Part shown: one piece after another, positions 1 to 6,865 of the stretch
How positions within the stretch are numbered: position 1 is the first letter of the stretch
How the letters are laid out: each line of letters starts with the position of its first letter
Assembly (NCBI GenBank): GCA_024644775.1
Contig: JAHEHB010000223.1
Coordinates: forward strand, 1-8,728
Direction of reading: 5' to 3'
Length of the DNA stretch: 8,728 bases
From: Deltaproteobacteria bacterium
GTDB lineage: Bacteria > Desulfobacterota > Desulfobacteria > Desulfobacterales > SURF-15
The notes under the pieces: model-generated
The model's database searches: none
What the model saw: the letters and a program-made list of their open reading frames with translations, nothing else
Told to the model about the DNA's origin: nothing
Translations under genes and position numbers: made by a program

Positions 1-1044
1 TCCTCGCTGATCTCGTTCATAATATCCGGATTTAAGTCTTTCTTCTTCGTCATAAATCACTCCATAGGAGGGGTGCCATATCTTCCAAAGGATCAGTTCT
101 CCTCCACAGCGTGAACAAACAAAGGGGTCCTTTGAACTTGTCTCTATTACTCTTTGCCGATAACCTTTGCGAGTTAATGTAAATGTCTCTCGGCACTGGG
201 CTGCATCGGTCGGTAATATGGATCTCAAACGCTTACGCATCTTCTGATAAACCGCTGTTGCATGAGGTCCAAAATATCGAATCCGCTTCATCCCCTTGGG
301 TAAAATGTGTTGCACCATCCGACCCATAAAGGTAAACACATCCACCTGTTCCACCTTGCGTTTGCCGCTCTTATGGTCATTGTACCAGTACTTAACCCGC
401 TGACCATCGTAGCGGATAATACGTCGAATCGATATCGGAGGGCTCACCACATACTTTGCCAAATATTTCGCTAAATCTCTGATACCCTTGGGCACTTGCC
501 CTTTTTGAATGTTCGCCACCAAACCATTGGGATATTTGCCGTAAAGCCGATCTATTTGGGCCCGCATCTCCTTTGTTGGCAACTGGTCTTTGAACATTTT
601 AAATAAATGATATTGCCACTTTTTGTGAAGCAGTTCATAAGGCAAATATTTAAGCTTAACCCAATACCACCCCCCTTGCCGGTTCTTCGCTATACCTCCC
701 GAGATCATTATAACGTGCAAGTGGGGATTATAACTGCCCGATCTGCCATTGGTCTGCAATACAACAATATAACCACCCCATACTCTACGGCGAAGCACTG
801 TACTGAGCGTATCCTCCAGACACTTTATCCCAACCCGTGTCAACTCAGATAACAAATTGACATTTCTATAAAAATAGATCCTCAGCTCATCGGGCACTGT
901 CAACACTGTGTGCCGATAGGCTACACCCGGAAACAAAATCGCCTCTATCCGAGCGGCCCATTGATCCGTATAAACTTTGGCACAAGACAAACAAAAACAA
1001 CTCTTACAAGAAAATGGTACCTTCTTGGGAAACCTTTCAGCCAA
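1..1044 (-). pseudogene. IS91-family Y2 (HUH) transposase, 5'-truncated and running off the left edge
   Basis: Reading the minus strand from 1044 gives 348 uninterrupted codons to base 1. IS91-type enzymes are rolling-circle transposases that nick and join single DNA strands. Visible parts: the second half of an N-terminal zinc-binding domain (CxxCxCxxC at residues 13-21); the HUH metal motif HLH at 108-110 inside NPHLHVI; the paired catalytic tyrosines Y194 and Y198 in YLAKYVVSPP; a conserved GRMVQHILPKG stretch near 241; and a C-terminal CxxC zinc pair at 310-313. The frame is closed upstream by TGA at 1045-1047 and has no ATG start. Roughly the first 70-90 residues of the family, including the first zinc ligands, are missing. 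The frame begins 10 bases past the cytochrome stop codon, so the 5' end looks deleted or replaced. The C-terminus lies outside the window. Family assignment is firm; lack of activity is inferred from the missing N-terminus. Confidence 0.9.
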
Positions 1045-1054
1045 TCAATGCAAT

Positions 1055-1693
1055 TTACTGCGGGATTTTAACATCGTCATCTTCATAAATTCCTTTCTCT
1101 GCGGTCACATGGCATGCTGAACAGTTTGATAATGAGCCGATTGATTCCCGCTGGAATACATCTTGGTTGATTTTGCGGTGCTTTGCTTGGATATAGGGAA
1201 TTTCCGTAATTCGCATCGGGGTGTTGCCCCTAAGGCTTCTCATGATTTTAACCGCCCGTTTTGCCCTGGAATGTTCTGCTGAATTCGTTTTAAGAAAATC
1301 GGTAATCGTCTTTATAGACTCTTTATCAATGTCGACGGTTTCTCCAAAATGGTCTTCGAGCCCGGCAAGGATTTTGTCCCATGATCCAGAGGGCAATAAC
1401 TCCGGTTGATATGCGAAATGGCATGCTCCGCACTCGTCAATGTATTTTTGGTTGTTTACAGGGGTTAGGTATTCTTTTTCATCATGCTCGGATTCATTTC
1501 TGAATCTTTTTTGATAGCGCCTCCTTTTTCCTCCTCTTTCATGATCATCATCGTCATCATCCCAATCAAAGATTTTTTGATACCATGTCTGATTTTTATG
1601 TTCGCCATGATCAGCCAAGACGCCGTGAAATGTTCCGTTTGTCAGCAATAAAAGGACAATCGTAAAAATGATCCAATTCTTCATACCATTCAT
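1055..1693 (-). CDS. exported dihaem cytochrome c (DHC type)
   Basis: This 212-residue protein starts with a signal peptide (hydrophobic core about residues 7-26, likely cleavage near VLA-DHG) and should act in the periplasm as an electron carrier. It has two c-type haem sites, CGACH at 88-92 and CSACH at 191-195. The first is followed by FAYQPELLPSGSW, and DHFGE lies at 114-118. A central MRITEIPY (160-167) precedes the second haem site. These features fit the 'dihaem cytochrome c' (DHC) family, whose members often pair with a b561-type membrane cytochrome; none is visible here. The C-terminus (DDDVKIPQ) matches where I expect the family to end, so the gene appears complete despite the transposase fragment next to it. 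An unusual linker, six aspartates (45-50) followed by an Arg/Lys-rich stretch, separates the signal peptide from the haem domain. The ATG at 1693 has an AAAGGGAG ribosome site 4 bases upstream; a second ATG three codons in is possible. Confidence 0.88.
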   Translation of the reverse strand: MNGMKNWIIFTIVLLLLTNGTFHGVLADHGEHKNQTWYQKIFDWDDDDDDHERGGKRRRYQKRFRNESEHDEKEYLTPVNNQKYIDECGACHFAYQPELLPSGSWDKILAGLEDHFGETVDIDKESIKTITDFLKTNSAEHSRAKRAVKIMRSLRGNTPMRITEIPYIQAKHRKINQDVFQRESIGSLSNCSACHVTAEKGIYEDDDVKIPQ

Positions 1694-1838
1694 AGAACTC
1701 CCTTTCTATGTTATGTGTTTAATGAGCGAACAGTTGATCTAATTTCCCACAATCATCTTCCATCACCCATTAACGGCTGCATCCAATTCTATAGGGTATT
1801 ATTCAGACTTGAAGGGGTTAATCTTTTTTAAATAAGAT

Positions 1839-2240
1839 TTAACATAGCAGGGAGCAATTATTCAGGAAGAGCGGTATGGATAGAACTTTTTCAAAAGCAT
1901 AAATATCAGAGGCAAAGCCACAGATAATATGGTTGCCTAACTGATAAGCGGATAGGGTAAATATAAGGAGGGTTGTATCAATTAATCTTAAATTGCCGTC
2001 CGGGTTTGATGAGTTTCTCGCTTTCAGTGTCTGCCCATCTTCTAAATTACAGCTTTTACAATGATTCCCAACACAATGATTGTGAAATGGGAAATTTGCT
2101 TTTTTCTCTACATTGTCTTTAAAGTCATGGGAACAGGCTTCTCCACAGAAGCATATCTCGGCCATCACGCAATTCGCGAAAATGCCCAATAAGAGAAACA
2201 AGACAAGTAACATCTTGAATGTTTTTAGATTTCGCACCAA
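1839..2240 (-). CDS. small exported cysteine-rich protein of unknown function
   Basis: I do not recognise a named family. The 133-residue product starts with a clear signal peptide (hydrophobic residues 10-25, probable cleavage after VMA at 25-27). A cysteine-rich segment follows, CFCGEAC at 30-36 and HNHCVGNHCKSC at 53-64, with histidines between. This could bind a metal or form disulfides after export, but it has no CxxCH haem motif. A second hydrophobic stretch (about 87-100) and two C-terminal cysteines (129, 133) complete it. The layout resembles small uncharacterised exported proteins I recall from Desulfobacterales; that is memory, not a search. The start is uncertain: TTG at 2240 and GTG at 2237 have only a weak AGAG site upstream, and the first ATG (2213) has none. 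The gap to the cytochrome gene is 145 bases, so co-transcription is possible but not shown. Confidence 0.6.
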   Translation of the reverse strand: MVRNLKTFKMLLVLFLLLGIFANCVMAEICFCGEACSHDFKDNVEKKANFPFHNHCVGNHCKSCNLEDGQTLKARNSSNPDGNLRLIDTTLLIFTLSAYQLGNHIICGFASDIYAFEKVLSIPLFLNNCSLLC

Positions 2241-2472
2241 AATTCTTACTCTGTTCTTTATAATTGGGCTGATTATTCCGCTTCTTATTATTCTAAGACG
2301 AGAAATTTGACCGATTAGTTACATCATACGCTTAAATCTTAACAAGTTCAACAAAAGCCGGTCTTCGATATTTGAAACAATCCGAAAATATAAACTCCCT
2401 GCTCTATCTGCACTTATTACCATCAAAAAAGTGGTGCAGTTCAAAATCGATAATTCTCATATAAAGAAATAG
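2221..2472 (+). pseudogene. possible decayed membrane-sensor N-terminus
   Basis: On the plus strand, codons from 2227 read RFRTKILTLFFIIGLIIPLL. This closely resembles the start and first membrane segment of many sensor kinases and chemoreceptors (basic R-x-R-T-K, a hydrophobic helix, then I/L-P-L-L). A TGA at 2308-2310 interrupts it, and the same frame then stays open to 2470, including IFETIRKYK, which loosely recalls the QLxSIRxxKK segment downstream of such helices. No ribosome site or start codon is evident, and the first part overlaps the start of the minus-strand cysteine-rich gene. It could equally be a chance hydrophobic frame. Confidence 0.2.
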
Positions 2473-2643
2473 GAAGGTACTACATATTGTAGCCCACCTT
2501 TTCATCTAAAAGGTGACAACATAAATTGAGAAAATCCGTAACAATCGCTAAACTGTGATATACTATGCATATCTACTTTTTTTTATTTACGCTGATCTAA
2601 GGTGACGACACGATCAACACCGCTGAAATTCATTTTAAATGAG
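2241..2643. other. intergenic region downstream of sdhB
   Basis: About 400 bases, AT-rich, between the stop codon of sdhB and the start of the cysteine-rich gene. It holds the perfect hairpin at 2495-2515 and the possible sensor fragment described separately. A T-run at 2577-2584 reads as terminator-like only on the plus strand, where no gene precedes it. I see no good terminator directly after sdhB on the minus strand and no strong promoter for the downstream gene. Confidence 0.6.
2495..2515. repeat. perfect inverted repeat (8-bp stem, 5-base loop)
   Basis: CACCTTTT at 2495-2502 and AAAAGGTG at 2508-2515 are exact reverse complements around the loop CATCT. The hairpin lies about 130 bases past the sdhB stop codon. 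Neither strand has a T-run right after the stem, so it is not a standard intrinsic terminator. It could be an RNA 3'-end or processing structure of the sdh transcript, or a protein-binding site. The motif AAGGTGAC occurs here (2510-2517) and again at 2599-2606. Confidence 0.5.
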
Positions 2644-3489
2644 TTAATCGTTTTCTTGTAAAACCGTATACTCGGGGGGAGCCGGAATGTCATGGCTCAT
2701 CGTTTTTTCGGGCGCTTCCACGATATGGCACGGCGGTTTCTGTTTCAAAAGTTTAACGTAATCCATTACGAGTTGCCGTTTCATGTATTGGATGGCCCTT
2801 GCCGGATCGACACCTTTGGGACACACTCGGGAACATTCACCGGCGTAATGGCAGCGGAACGCACCCGAATCTTTTCCAACAATTTCTTTGCGTGCGTTGA
2901 ATCCATTATCCCGTGTATCCGAATTGTATCGATGTGCCTGAGTCAGCGGCATCGGCCCTAAATATTCAGTATCAGTTGCAACGGTGGGGCAGGCAGCCAT
3001 ACAAGCGCCACATTTTACACAGTAGGAAAATTGAAGGTATCGGACAAGTTGATCTTCAGATTGGAAGTACTCACGGGTGGGATTTTCCATTTCATCCGGA
3101 TCGGAACGGTGTATGTACGGCATCACCGATCGATGTTTTTCGAACATGGGCATGATGTCGGGCACCAGATCTTTGATGATATCAAAATTGGGTAGTGGTG
3201 CTATGACTAACATACGATCCGAAATTTCAAGAATCTGTGTATTGCACGACAGTGCCGGGCTGCCGTTGATGAGCATGGCACAGGAGCCGCAAACCCCCAT
3301 ACGGCAGGAGTAACGCATGGCCAGACTGTGATCCTGATTTTCTTTAATAGCGTGTAAGCCATCCAACACCGTCATACCGGGCTTTACGTTTACGGTGAAT
3401 TCTTGCCAGTATGGCGGATCTCCGCTATCCGGATTATACCGTCCGATTTTTAAAATAATATCTTTAGCCGTTTGTGTGTTTGCTTCCAT
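2644..3489 (-). CDS. sdhB: succinate dehydrogenase/fumarate reductase iron-sulfur subunit
   Basis: This 281-residue subunit carries electrons from the flavin in SdhA to the quinone site in the membrane anchor. All cluster ligands are present. The [2Fe-2S] cluster uses C62, C67, C70 (SCRMGVCGSC) and C82. The CxxCxxCxxxCP block at 157-168, with C213, C219 and C223 (ending CPKGVDP), supplies the [4Fe-4S] and [3Fe-4S] clusters, with ligand spacing as in the E. coli enzymes. The third [2Fe-2S] ligand is Cys, as in FrdB, not Asp as in E. coli SdhB. About 30 residues after position 250 extend past the usual family end; the tail is proline-rich and acidic and contains one more Cys (254). The ATG at 3489 has a GGAG site 5 bases upstream. 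It lies 26 bases after sdhD and is the last gene of the operon. Whether the enzyme runs as dehydrogenase or reductase cannot be read from sequence. Confidence 0.96.
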   Translation of the reverse strand: MEANTQTAKDIILKIGRYNPDSGDPPYWQEFTVNVKPGMTVLDGLHAIKENQDHSLAMRYSCRMGVCGSCAMLINGSPALSCNTQILEISDRMLVIAPLPNFDIIKDLVPDIMPMFEKHRSVMPYIHRSDPDEMENPTREYFQSEDQLVRYLQFSYCVKCGACMAACPTVATDTEYLGPMPLTQAHRYNSDTRDNGFNARKEIVGKDSGAFRCHYAGECSRVCPKGVDPARAIQYMKRQLVMDYVKLLKQKPPCHIVEAPEKTMSHDIPAPPEYTVLQEND

Positions 3490-3515
3490 ACGATCTCCGT
3501 TTAAGAGAAAAATTC

Positions 3516-3881
3516 CTACCTGATAAATTTAGCGGCAATATTGGCGACGGTTCCGATACCGAACAAAATAAGCCCTGAACACCAAAAAACGATATTAATG
3601 GCAGCTTTTAATTTTTTAGGGAGGCTTAGCTCAAACAGGATCGTTCTGAATCCATATAATCCATGGTAGAGTCCCGCACCGAGCAATAGCGTGTAGATAA
3701 CCATAAAAATAACCATTTTGCTTCTGGCGATTACATTATCCCAGGCTACCGGGCTGCCTCCTAGTGGCAAAAACCACCCCATTATCACTTCAAGATGCAT
3801 AATGGTCATGTGCAGCCCCAGTAAAAAAAAGATCAACACGCCTGCCAACATGTGCCATGTCCAAAATGCGGTTTCTCTCAT
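3516..3881 (-). CDS. sdhD: succinate dehydrogenase/fumarate reductase membrane anchor subunit D
   Basis: A 121-residue integral membrane protein with three predicted helices (about 12-34, 54-78 and 93-116), the expected layout for the second small anchor of a two-anchor complex. With SdhC it would hold the catalytic SdhAB pair on the cytoplasmic face and form the quinone site and haem pocket. Candidate haem-ligand histidines are H24 and H29 in helix 1 and H73 in helix 2. The segment HGLYGFRTILFE (73-84) repeats the H-x3-G-x-R-x4-acidic pattern of the neighbouring SdhC, which supports the assignment. The ATG at 3881 has a strong GAGGAG site 6 bases upstream, and that site overlaps the sdhC stop codon, suggesting coupled translation. 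Anchor subunits diverge quickly, so the D label rests on helix pattern and operon position more than on residue identity. It could equally be named frdD. Confidence 0.85.
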   Translation of the reverse strand: MRETAFWTWHMLAGVLIFFLLGLHMTIMHLEVIMGWFLPLGGSPVAWDNVIARSKMVIFMVIYTLLLGAGLYHGLYGFRTILFELSLPKKLKAAINIVFWCSGLILFGIGTVANIAAKFIR

Positions 3882-3891
3882 GGTCGACTCC

Positions 3892-4335
3892 TCAATGGCC
3901 AGCTAAAAATAGAATATCAACGCCTCCAAGTAGAATACACACACCTGCAGCCAGCATAACAATGATCAACAAAGGTCGCTGTGTGTTCAAAGAGGATCGA
4001 TAGGGATAAATCGGCTCTTCGGGTTTTCCTACCGCAAAACCGAATTCGATAAGAACTAGCCGTACCCCGTTTAACGCGTGAAAACAGAAGGCAATATATA
4101 CCAAAAGCTCTCCAAAGTGAAAAAGCGGATTGTTTACAACCCCCATAACAGATTCCCATACCTCTTTGCCAAAGAGACGGGAGCTGGTAACAAAAATATG
4201 GATTAGAAAATAAAAAAACAGACCCAGACCGGTGAGTCGGTGAAGCGTATAGATATAGCGCTCCATTCCCCACCGACCGCCAAATGCCCATCCAATGATT
4301 CCCAATCGATTTGCAGCCATTTTATGATTTGTCAT
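3892..4335 (-). CDS. sdhC: succinate dehydrogenase cytochrome b subunit (anchor subunit C)
   Basis: A 147-residue cytochrome b-type anchor with three membrane helices (about 33-57, 75-100, 124-146). The HRLTG motif at 32-36 is the SdhC signature near the quinone site. H86 in HALNGVRLVLIEFG aligns with the E. coli SdhC haem ligand in its H-x3-G-x-R motif, with Glu in place of the usual Asp. H46 and H73 are further candidates for a second haem. I chose the ATG at 4335 because CGGAG lies 8 bases upstream and this gives a clean 13-base gap after sdhA. A longer frame from a TTG at 4365 would overlap the end of sdhA by 17 bases and has no better ribosome site. It lies between sdhA and sdhD, with a 10-base gap to the latter. 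Confidence 0.92.
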   Translation of the reverse strand: MTNHKMAANRLGIIGWAFGGRWGMERYIYTLHRLTGLGLFFYFLIHIFVTSSRLFGKEVWESVMGVVNNPLFHFGELLVYIAFCFHALNGVRLVLIEFGFAVGKPEEPIYPYRSSLNTQRPLLIIVMLAAGVCILLGGVDILFLAGH

Positions 4336-4348
4336 TTGGATGACTCCG

Positions 4349-6070
4349 TTAATATTTCCTTTCAATCGGCTTCCACTTGGTTATGGAAACGTCTTTGTAG
4401 TCGAGCCGAGGTCCCTGATCCGAATAATAGGCAAGGGTATGTTTAAGCCATTTTTCATCGTCACGCTCGGGAAAATCTTTTCGAGCATGCGCTCCGCGAG
4501 ATTCTTCCCGCGCCAGTGCGCCGGCAAGCAAAACCTCGGCGAGCAGAAGAAGATTTTCTGTTTCCAAGGCGTTAATCAGATTGGTGTTGTAGATTTTTCC
4601 CTTATCTTCAATGCTAATATTATTAAACCGTTCCTGAAGCGATTTTACTTCTTCAAGTCCCTTTGCGAGATCACTTCCAGTCCGAAAAACACCGGTTCGT
4701 TTGTCCATAATACTCCGAAGTTCATGTCGTATCTGAAAGGGATTTTCCGTACCGTTTTTGTTCATAAAATCTTTAAAGATACGGTCTTCCTCTGCGGTGG
4801 CTTTTTCATCGGGCACTTCATGCAATGGGGGCTCTGTTTTGAGATATGTAACGATTTCATCTCCGCAGATACCTCCCCAAACCAGGCATTCAGCCGTTGA
4901 ATTGCTTCCCAGCCGATTGGCGCCGTGAAGTGACGTACATGCCACCTCTCCCGCAGCCCACATATTTGCCATAGCCGTTTTACCATAAATGTCAACCTCG
5001 ATACCTCCCATGGCGTAGTGTGCCGCGGGACGGACAGGAATGGGGGTGTGTATGGGATCAAGCCCTAAGAACTTCATACAGACCTCCCGGATTGTCGGCA
5101 ACTTGCGGTTGATGATGTCGGCGCCAAGATGGGTGAGATCAAGATGGATGTAGTTTAGTCCGGACGGCTCTTCAAACCCTCTGCCTTCCGTGATCTCTAT
5201 GATTTCCCCCCGGGATACGACATCTCGGGGCGCCTGTTCCATGAGTGTTTTTGCATAGTTTTCCATAAACCGGTCGCCTGTTTGGTTTACCAGATAACCG
5301 CCTTCGCCTCTGCATCCTTCGGTCATAAGAATACCCGACGGTACCAATCCTGTCGGATGAAATTGGATAAATTCCAGGTCTTCAAGGGCCAATCCCGCGC
5401 GATAGGCCATCGCTTGCCCGTCCCCGGTAACCGTCGGGGAATAGGTGGTAAAGCCGTGAAGGCAGCCCAAACCGCCGCTGGCTAACAGCAATGCACGGGC
5501 GCGCAGAACTTTAAATCCCCCGTCTTTGGTATCATATACGGTGAGACCGCAGAATTTGTCATCTTCTGTGATCATTGATGTGGCGAATATTTCATCGTAT
5601 CGGGTAAAGGATTGATTGTATCTCAAGAGATGATCATACAGGGTTTGCATTTCGAAAAAACCGGTTTTATCCGCGGCCATAGTGGCCCTGTCGAAGCTGT
5701 GTCCCCCAAAAGGGCGTTGTAGAATTCGACCCGCTTCATCTCTTGACCAGGGGCATCCCCAATGATCCAATCGCAGGATTTCCACGGGCGCGGCATTCAC
5801 AAAAATATCGACTGCATCCTGATCGGCCAAAAAGTCAGAGCCTTTAATGGTATCCCAGGCGTGCAGATCCAGCGAATCTCCCTGGTCCTCCCTGAGCACC
5901 GCCGCGGTTCCGCCTTCGGCACAGACCGAATGGGCTCGATTCAGCTGAACTTTGGATACGAGACCCATATTCACATTGTTTCCCAATTGCCGTGCGATCT
6001 GCACCGCTGCACGAAGACCGGCAAGACCGGTACCGAGAATTAAGACATCATGGATAATATATTCAGCCAC
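4349..6070 (-). CDS. sdhA: succinate dehydrogenase/fumarate reductase flavoprotein subunit
   Basis: This 573-residue catalytic subunit interconverts succinate and fumarate on a covalently bound FAD. The dinucleotide-binding loop GTGLAGLRAA is at 13-22. H47 in NRAHSVCAEGG is the expected FAD-linking histidine. Expected substrate and catalytic residues are H238 (FHPTG), T250 (LMTEG), R282 (PRDVVSR, the proton-shuttle arginine), H351 (AAHYAMGGI) and R386 (ANRLGSNS). The C-terminal helical domain with ESRGAHAR (523-530) is intact, and the length is normal. Residues 246-258 (GILMTEGCRGEGG) read like FrdA, while the following part reads more like SdhA, so direction is undecided; both fit an anaerobe. 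The start is GTG at 6070 with GGAGAG 5 bases upstream. It is the first gene of the operon, with sdhC 13 bases downstream. No assembly factor gene is visible nearby. Confidence 0.97.
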   Translation of the reverse strand: MAEYIIHDVLILGTGLAGLRAAVQIARQLGNNVNMGLVSKVQLNRAHSVCAEGGTAAVLREDQGDSLDLHAWDTIKGSDFLADQDAVDIFVNAAPVEILRLDHWGCPWSRDEAGRILQRPFGGHSFDRATMAADKTGFFEMQTLYDHLLRYNQSFTRYDEIFATSMITEDDKFCGLTVYDTKDGGFKVLRARALLLASGGLGCLHGFTTYSPTVTGDGQAMAYRAGLALEDLEFIQFHPTGLVPSGILMTEGCRGEGGYLVNQTGDRFMENYAKTLMEQAPRDVVSRGEIIEITEGRGFEEPSGLNYIHLDLTHLGADIINRKLPTIREVCMKFLGLDPIHTPIPVRPAAHYAMGGIEVDIYGKTAMANMWAAGEVACTSLHGANRLGSNSTAECLVWGGICGDEIVTYLKTEPPLHEVPDEKATAEEDRIFKDFMNKNGTENPFQIRHELRSIMDKRTGVFRTGSDLAKGLEEVKSLQERFNNISIEDKGKIYNTNLINALETENLLLLAEVLLAGALAREESRGAHARKDFPERDDEKWLKHTLAYYSDQGPRLDYKDVSITKWKPIERKY

Positions 6071-6532
6071 GGTTTCTCTCCGATAATAAGCGCGTTGTGT
6101 TTTTTTAACATTTTTTTTCTATATTGAAAATGAATATTACCCAAACCGGTTCCAATGAAACATTACCGAGAGAAATCCTTTCATAGAAATGGCTTCTTTT
6201 TTCAACAGTTTCAATATGATACTTAAGTTTTCGCCGACTACTACCATTCACTGTATCATTCTAATAAGACTCGCTCAATGGATTCAGGCGACCCGCATGT
6301 TAATGATGAAGACAAACAGCAAGCAATCCAAAGACTCTTATTTGAACGTGCTACGATGAATGAAGTATTCATTTATTGTCGGACTTCTTCATGCTCGCTT
6401 GTAACTCCATTCAACAGCCTAAGGCGATCTGAGTTGAGATTAGATCGGCTCCTCACATGTTTCCCATTCTGCATGGAAGCATGGCGTTACCAACGTTGCA
6501 TATTTCAATTGGAAATCTGAACCGCTGCAGGC
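6071..6532. other. upstream region of sdhA, no supported gene
   Basis: This stretch should contain the sdh promoter and leader. Directly before sdhA the minus strand is A-rich, and a palindromic AACCGGTT lies near 6143-6152. Possible -35/-10 pairs there have poor spacing, so I do not call one. Two small perfect inverted repeats are present: AATGAA/TTCATT at 6359-6373 and CGATCT/AGATCG at 6425-6447. The only longer frame, on the plus strand at 6278-6520, has no ribosome site and an unlikely composition, so I do not call a gene. Confidence 0.5.
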
Positions 6533-6658
6533 TCAGATAGCAGCGATAGTTGATAGCGTGACATTAAATATGTGAGACAGCACCTGACGCAGATAGTCCA
6601 GGTTTTCAGAAGCAGGATAAATCTGAAATAGGTTGGGGGAATCTGGATAACGTTTGAG
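6533..6658 (-). pseudogene. short reading-frame remnant beside the attC site
   Basis: Between a TAG at 6659-6661 and a TGA at 6533-6535 the minus strand has 41 open codons. They read like protein sequence (for example NLFQIYPASENLDYLRQVL) but have no start codon. The frame begins inside the attC site, so it cannot be an intact gene. It may be what remains of a cassette or of a gene interrupted by cassette insertion. I do not recognise the family. Confidence 0.25.
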
Positions 6659-6710
6659 CTAACTTGACGGCGCGTTTTATGCGACGGTCAAGTTGAGCGT
6701 TTTGTTATCC
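6645..6710 (-). other. integron-type attC recombination site
   Basis: The 66-base element has the full attC architecture. The outer boxes GGATAAC (6645-6651) and GTTATCC (6704-6710) are exactly complementary and carry the AAC...GTT core. The inner arms share AACTTGAC (6661-6668) with its complement GTCAAGTT (6687-6694), extended by GCT/AGC pairs with an offset extra base, as in the L boxes. A variable centre (CGCGTTTTATGCG) can form a small stem. On the minus strand the right arm TTAGCTCAAACGTTA matches TTAACTCAAGCGTTA of the classic aadA attC nearly base for base, and the left arm matches its counterpart similarly. The core therefore faces low coordinates, and the cassette body would lie on the high-coordinate side, towards the 425-residue gene. 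The outer boxes depart from the GTTRRRY consensus at one position but keep complementarity. No integrase, attI or second attC is present in the window. Confidence 0.75.
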
Positions 6711-6727
6711 GGCGCCGCTAATTACGA

Positions 6728-6823
6728 TTATGAATGTGGCATTTTTTCTAAAAGGCTGAAGAATTTAACTCGTTCTTGTGGCGGTAAATCCTTGGCGGTC
6801 GTGTGCAACAACTTAACCGGAAT
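6728..6823 (-). pseudogene. 31-codon reading-frame remnant just upstream of attC
   Basis: The minus strand between a TAA at 6824-6826 and the stop codon at 6728-6730 encodes 31 residues ending KDLPPQERVKFFSLLEKM followed by PHS. This has the look of the C-terminus of a small helical protein; LPP-x-ER-x-x-FF resembles helices found in some antitoxins and small regulators. It has no ATG or GTG start and the frame is closed upstream. It lies 18 bases from the attC, where the gene of a cassette normally ends, so it may be the tail of a decayed cassette gene. Confidence 0.3.
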
Positions 6824-6865
6824 TTACTGATTTATATGCACTCCAGTTAAAAAATTATCGTGGTA

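Noticed and set aside
607..852. 81-codon plus-strand frame
   Set aside because: It is antisense to the IS91 transposase frame, which shows HUH and Y2 motifs.
2558..2584. AT-rich stem followed by eight T residues on the plus strand, terminator-like
   Set aside because: The stem is only five AT-rich pairs and no plus-strand gene lies upstream to be terminated.
3917..4291. 124-codon minus-strand frame overlapping sdhC
   Set aside because: It is an out-of-frame shadow; the sdhC frame carries the HRLTG and haem-ligand motifs and a good ribosome site.
4340..4900. 186-codon plus-strand frame
   Set aside because: It lies antisense to sdhA, whose frame contains all the catalytic motifs.
6260..6447. 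Possible second attC (CTAATAAGACTCGCTCAA paired with TTGAGATTAGA)
   Set aside because: The arms pair poorly, the span is too long and the AAC/GTT cores are missing.
6278..6520. 80-codon plus-strand reading frame between sdhA and the attC
   Set aside because: It has no ribosome site, the composition is unlike a real protein and no motif is recognisable.
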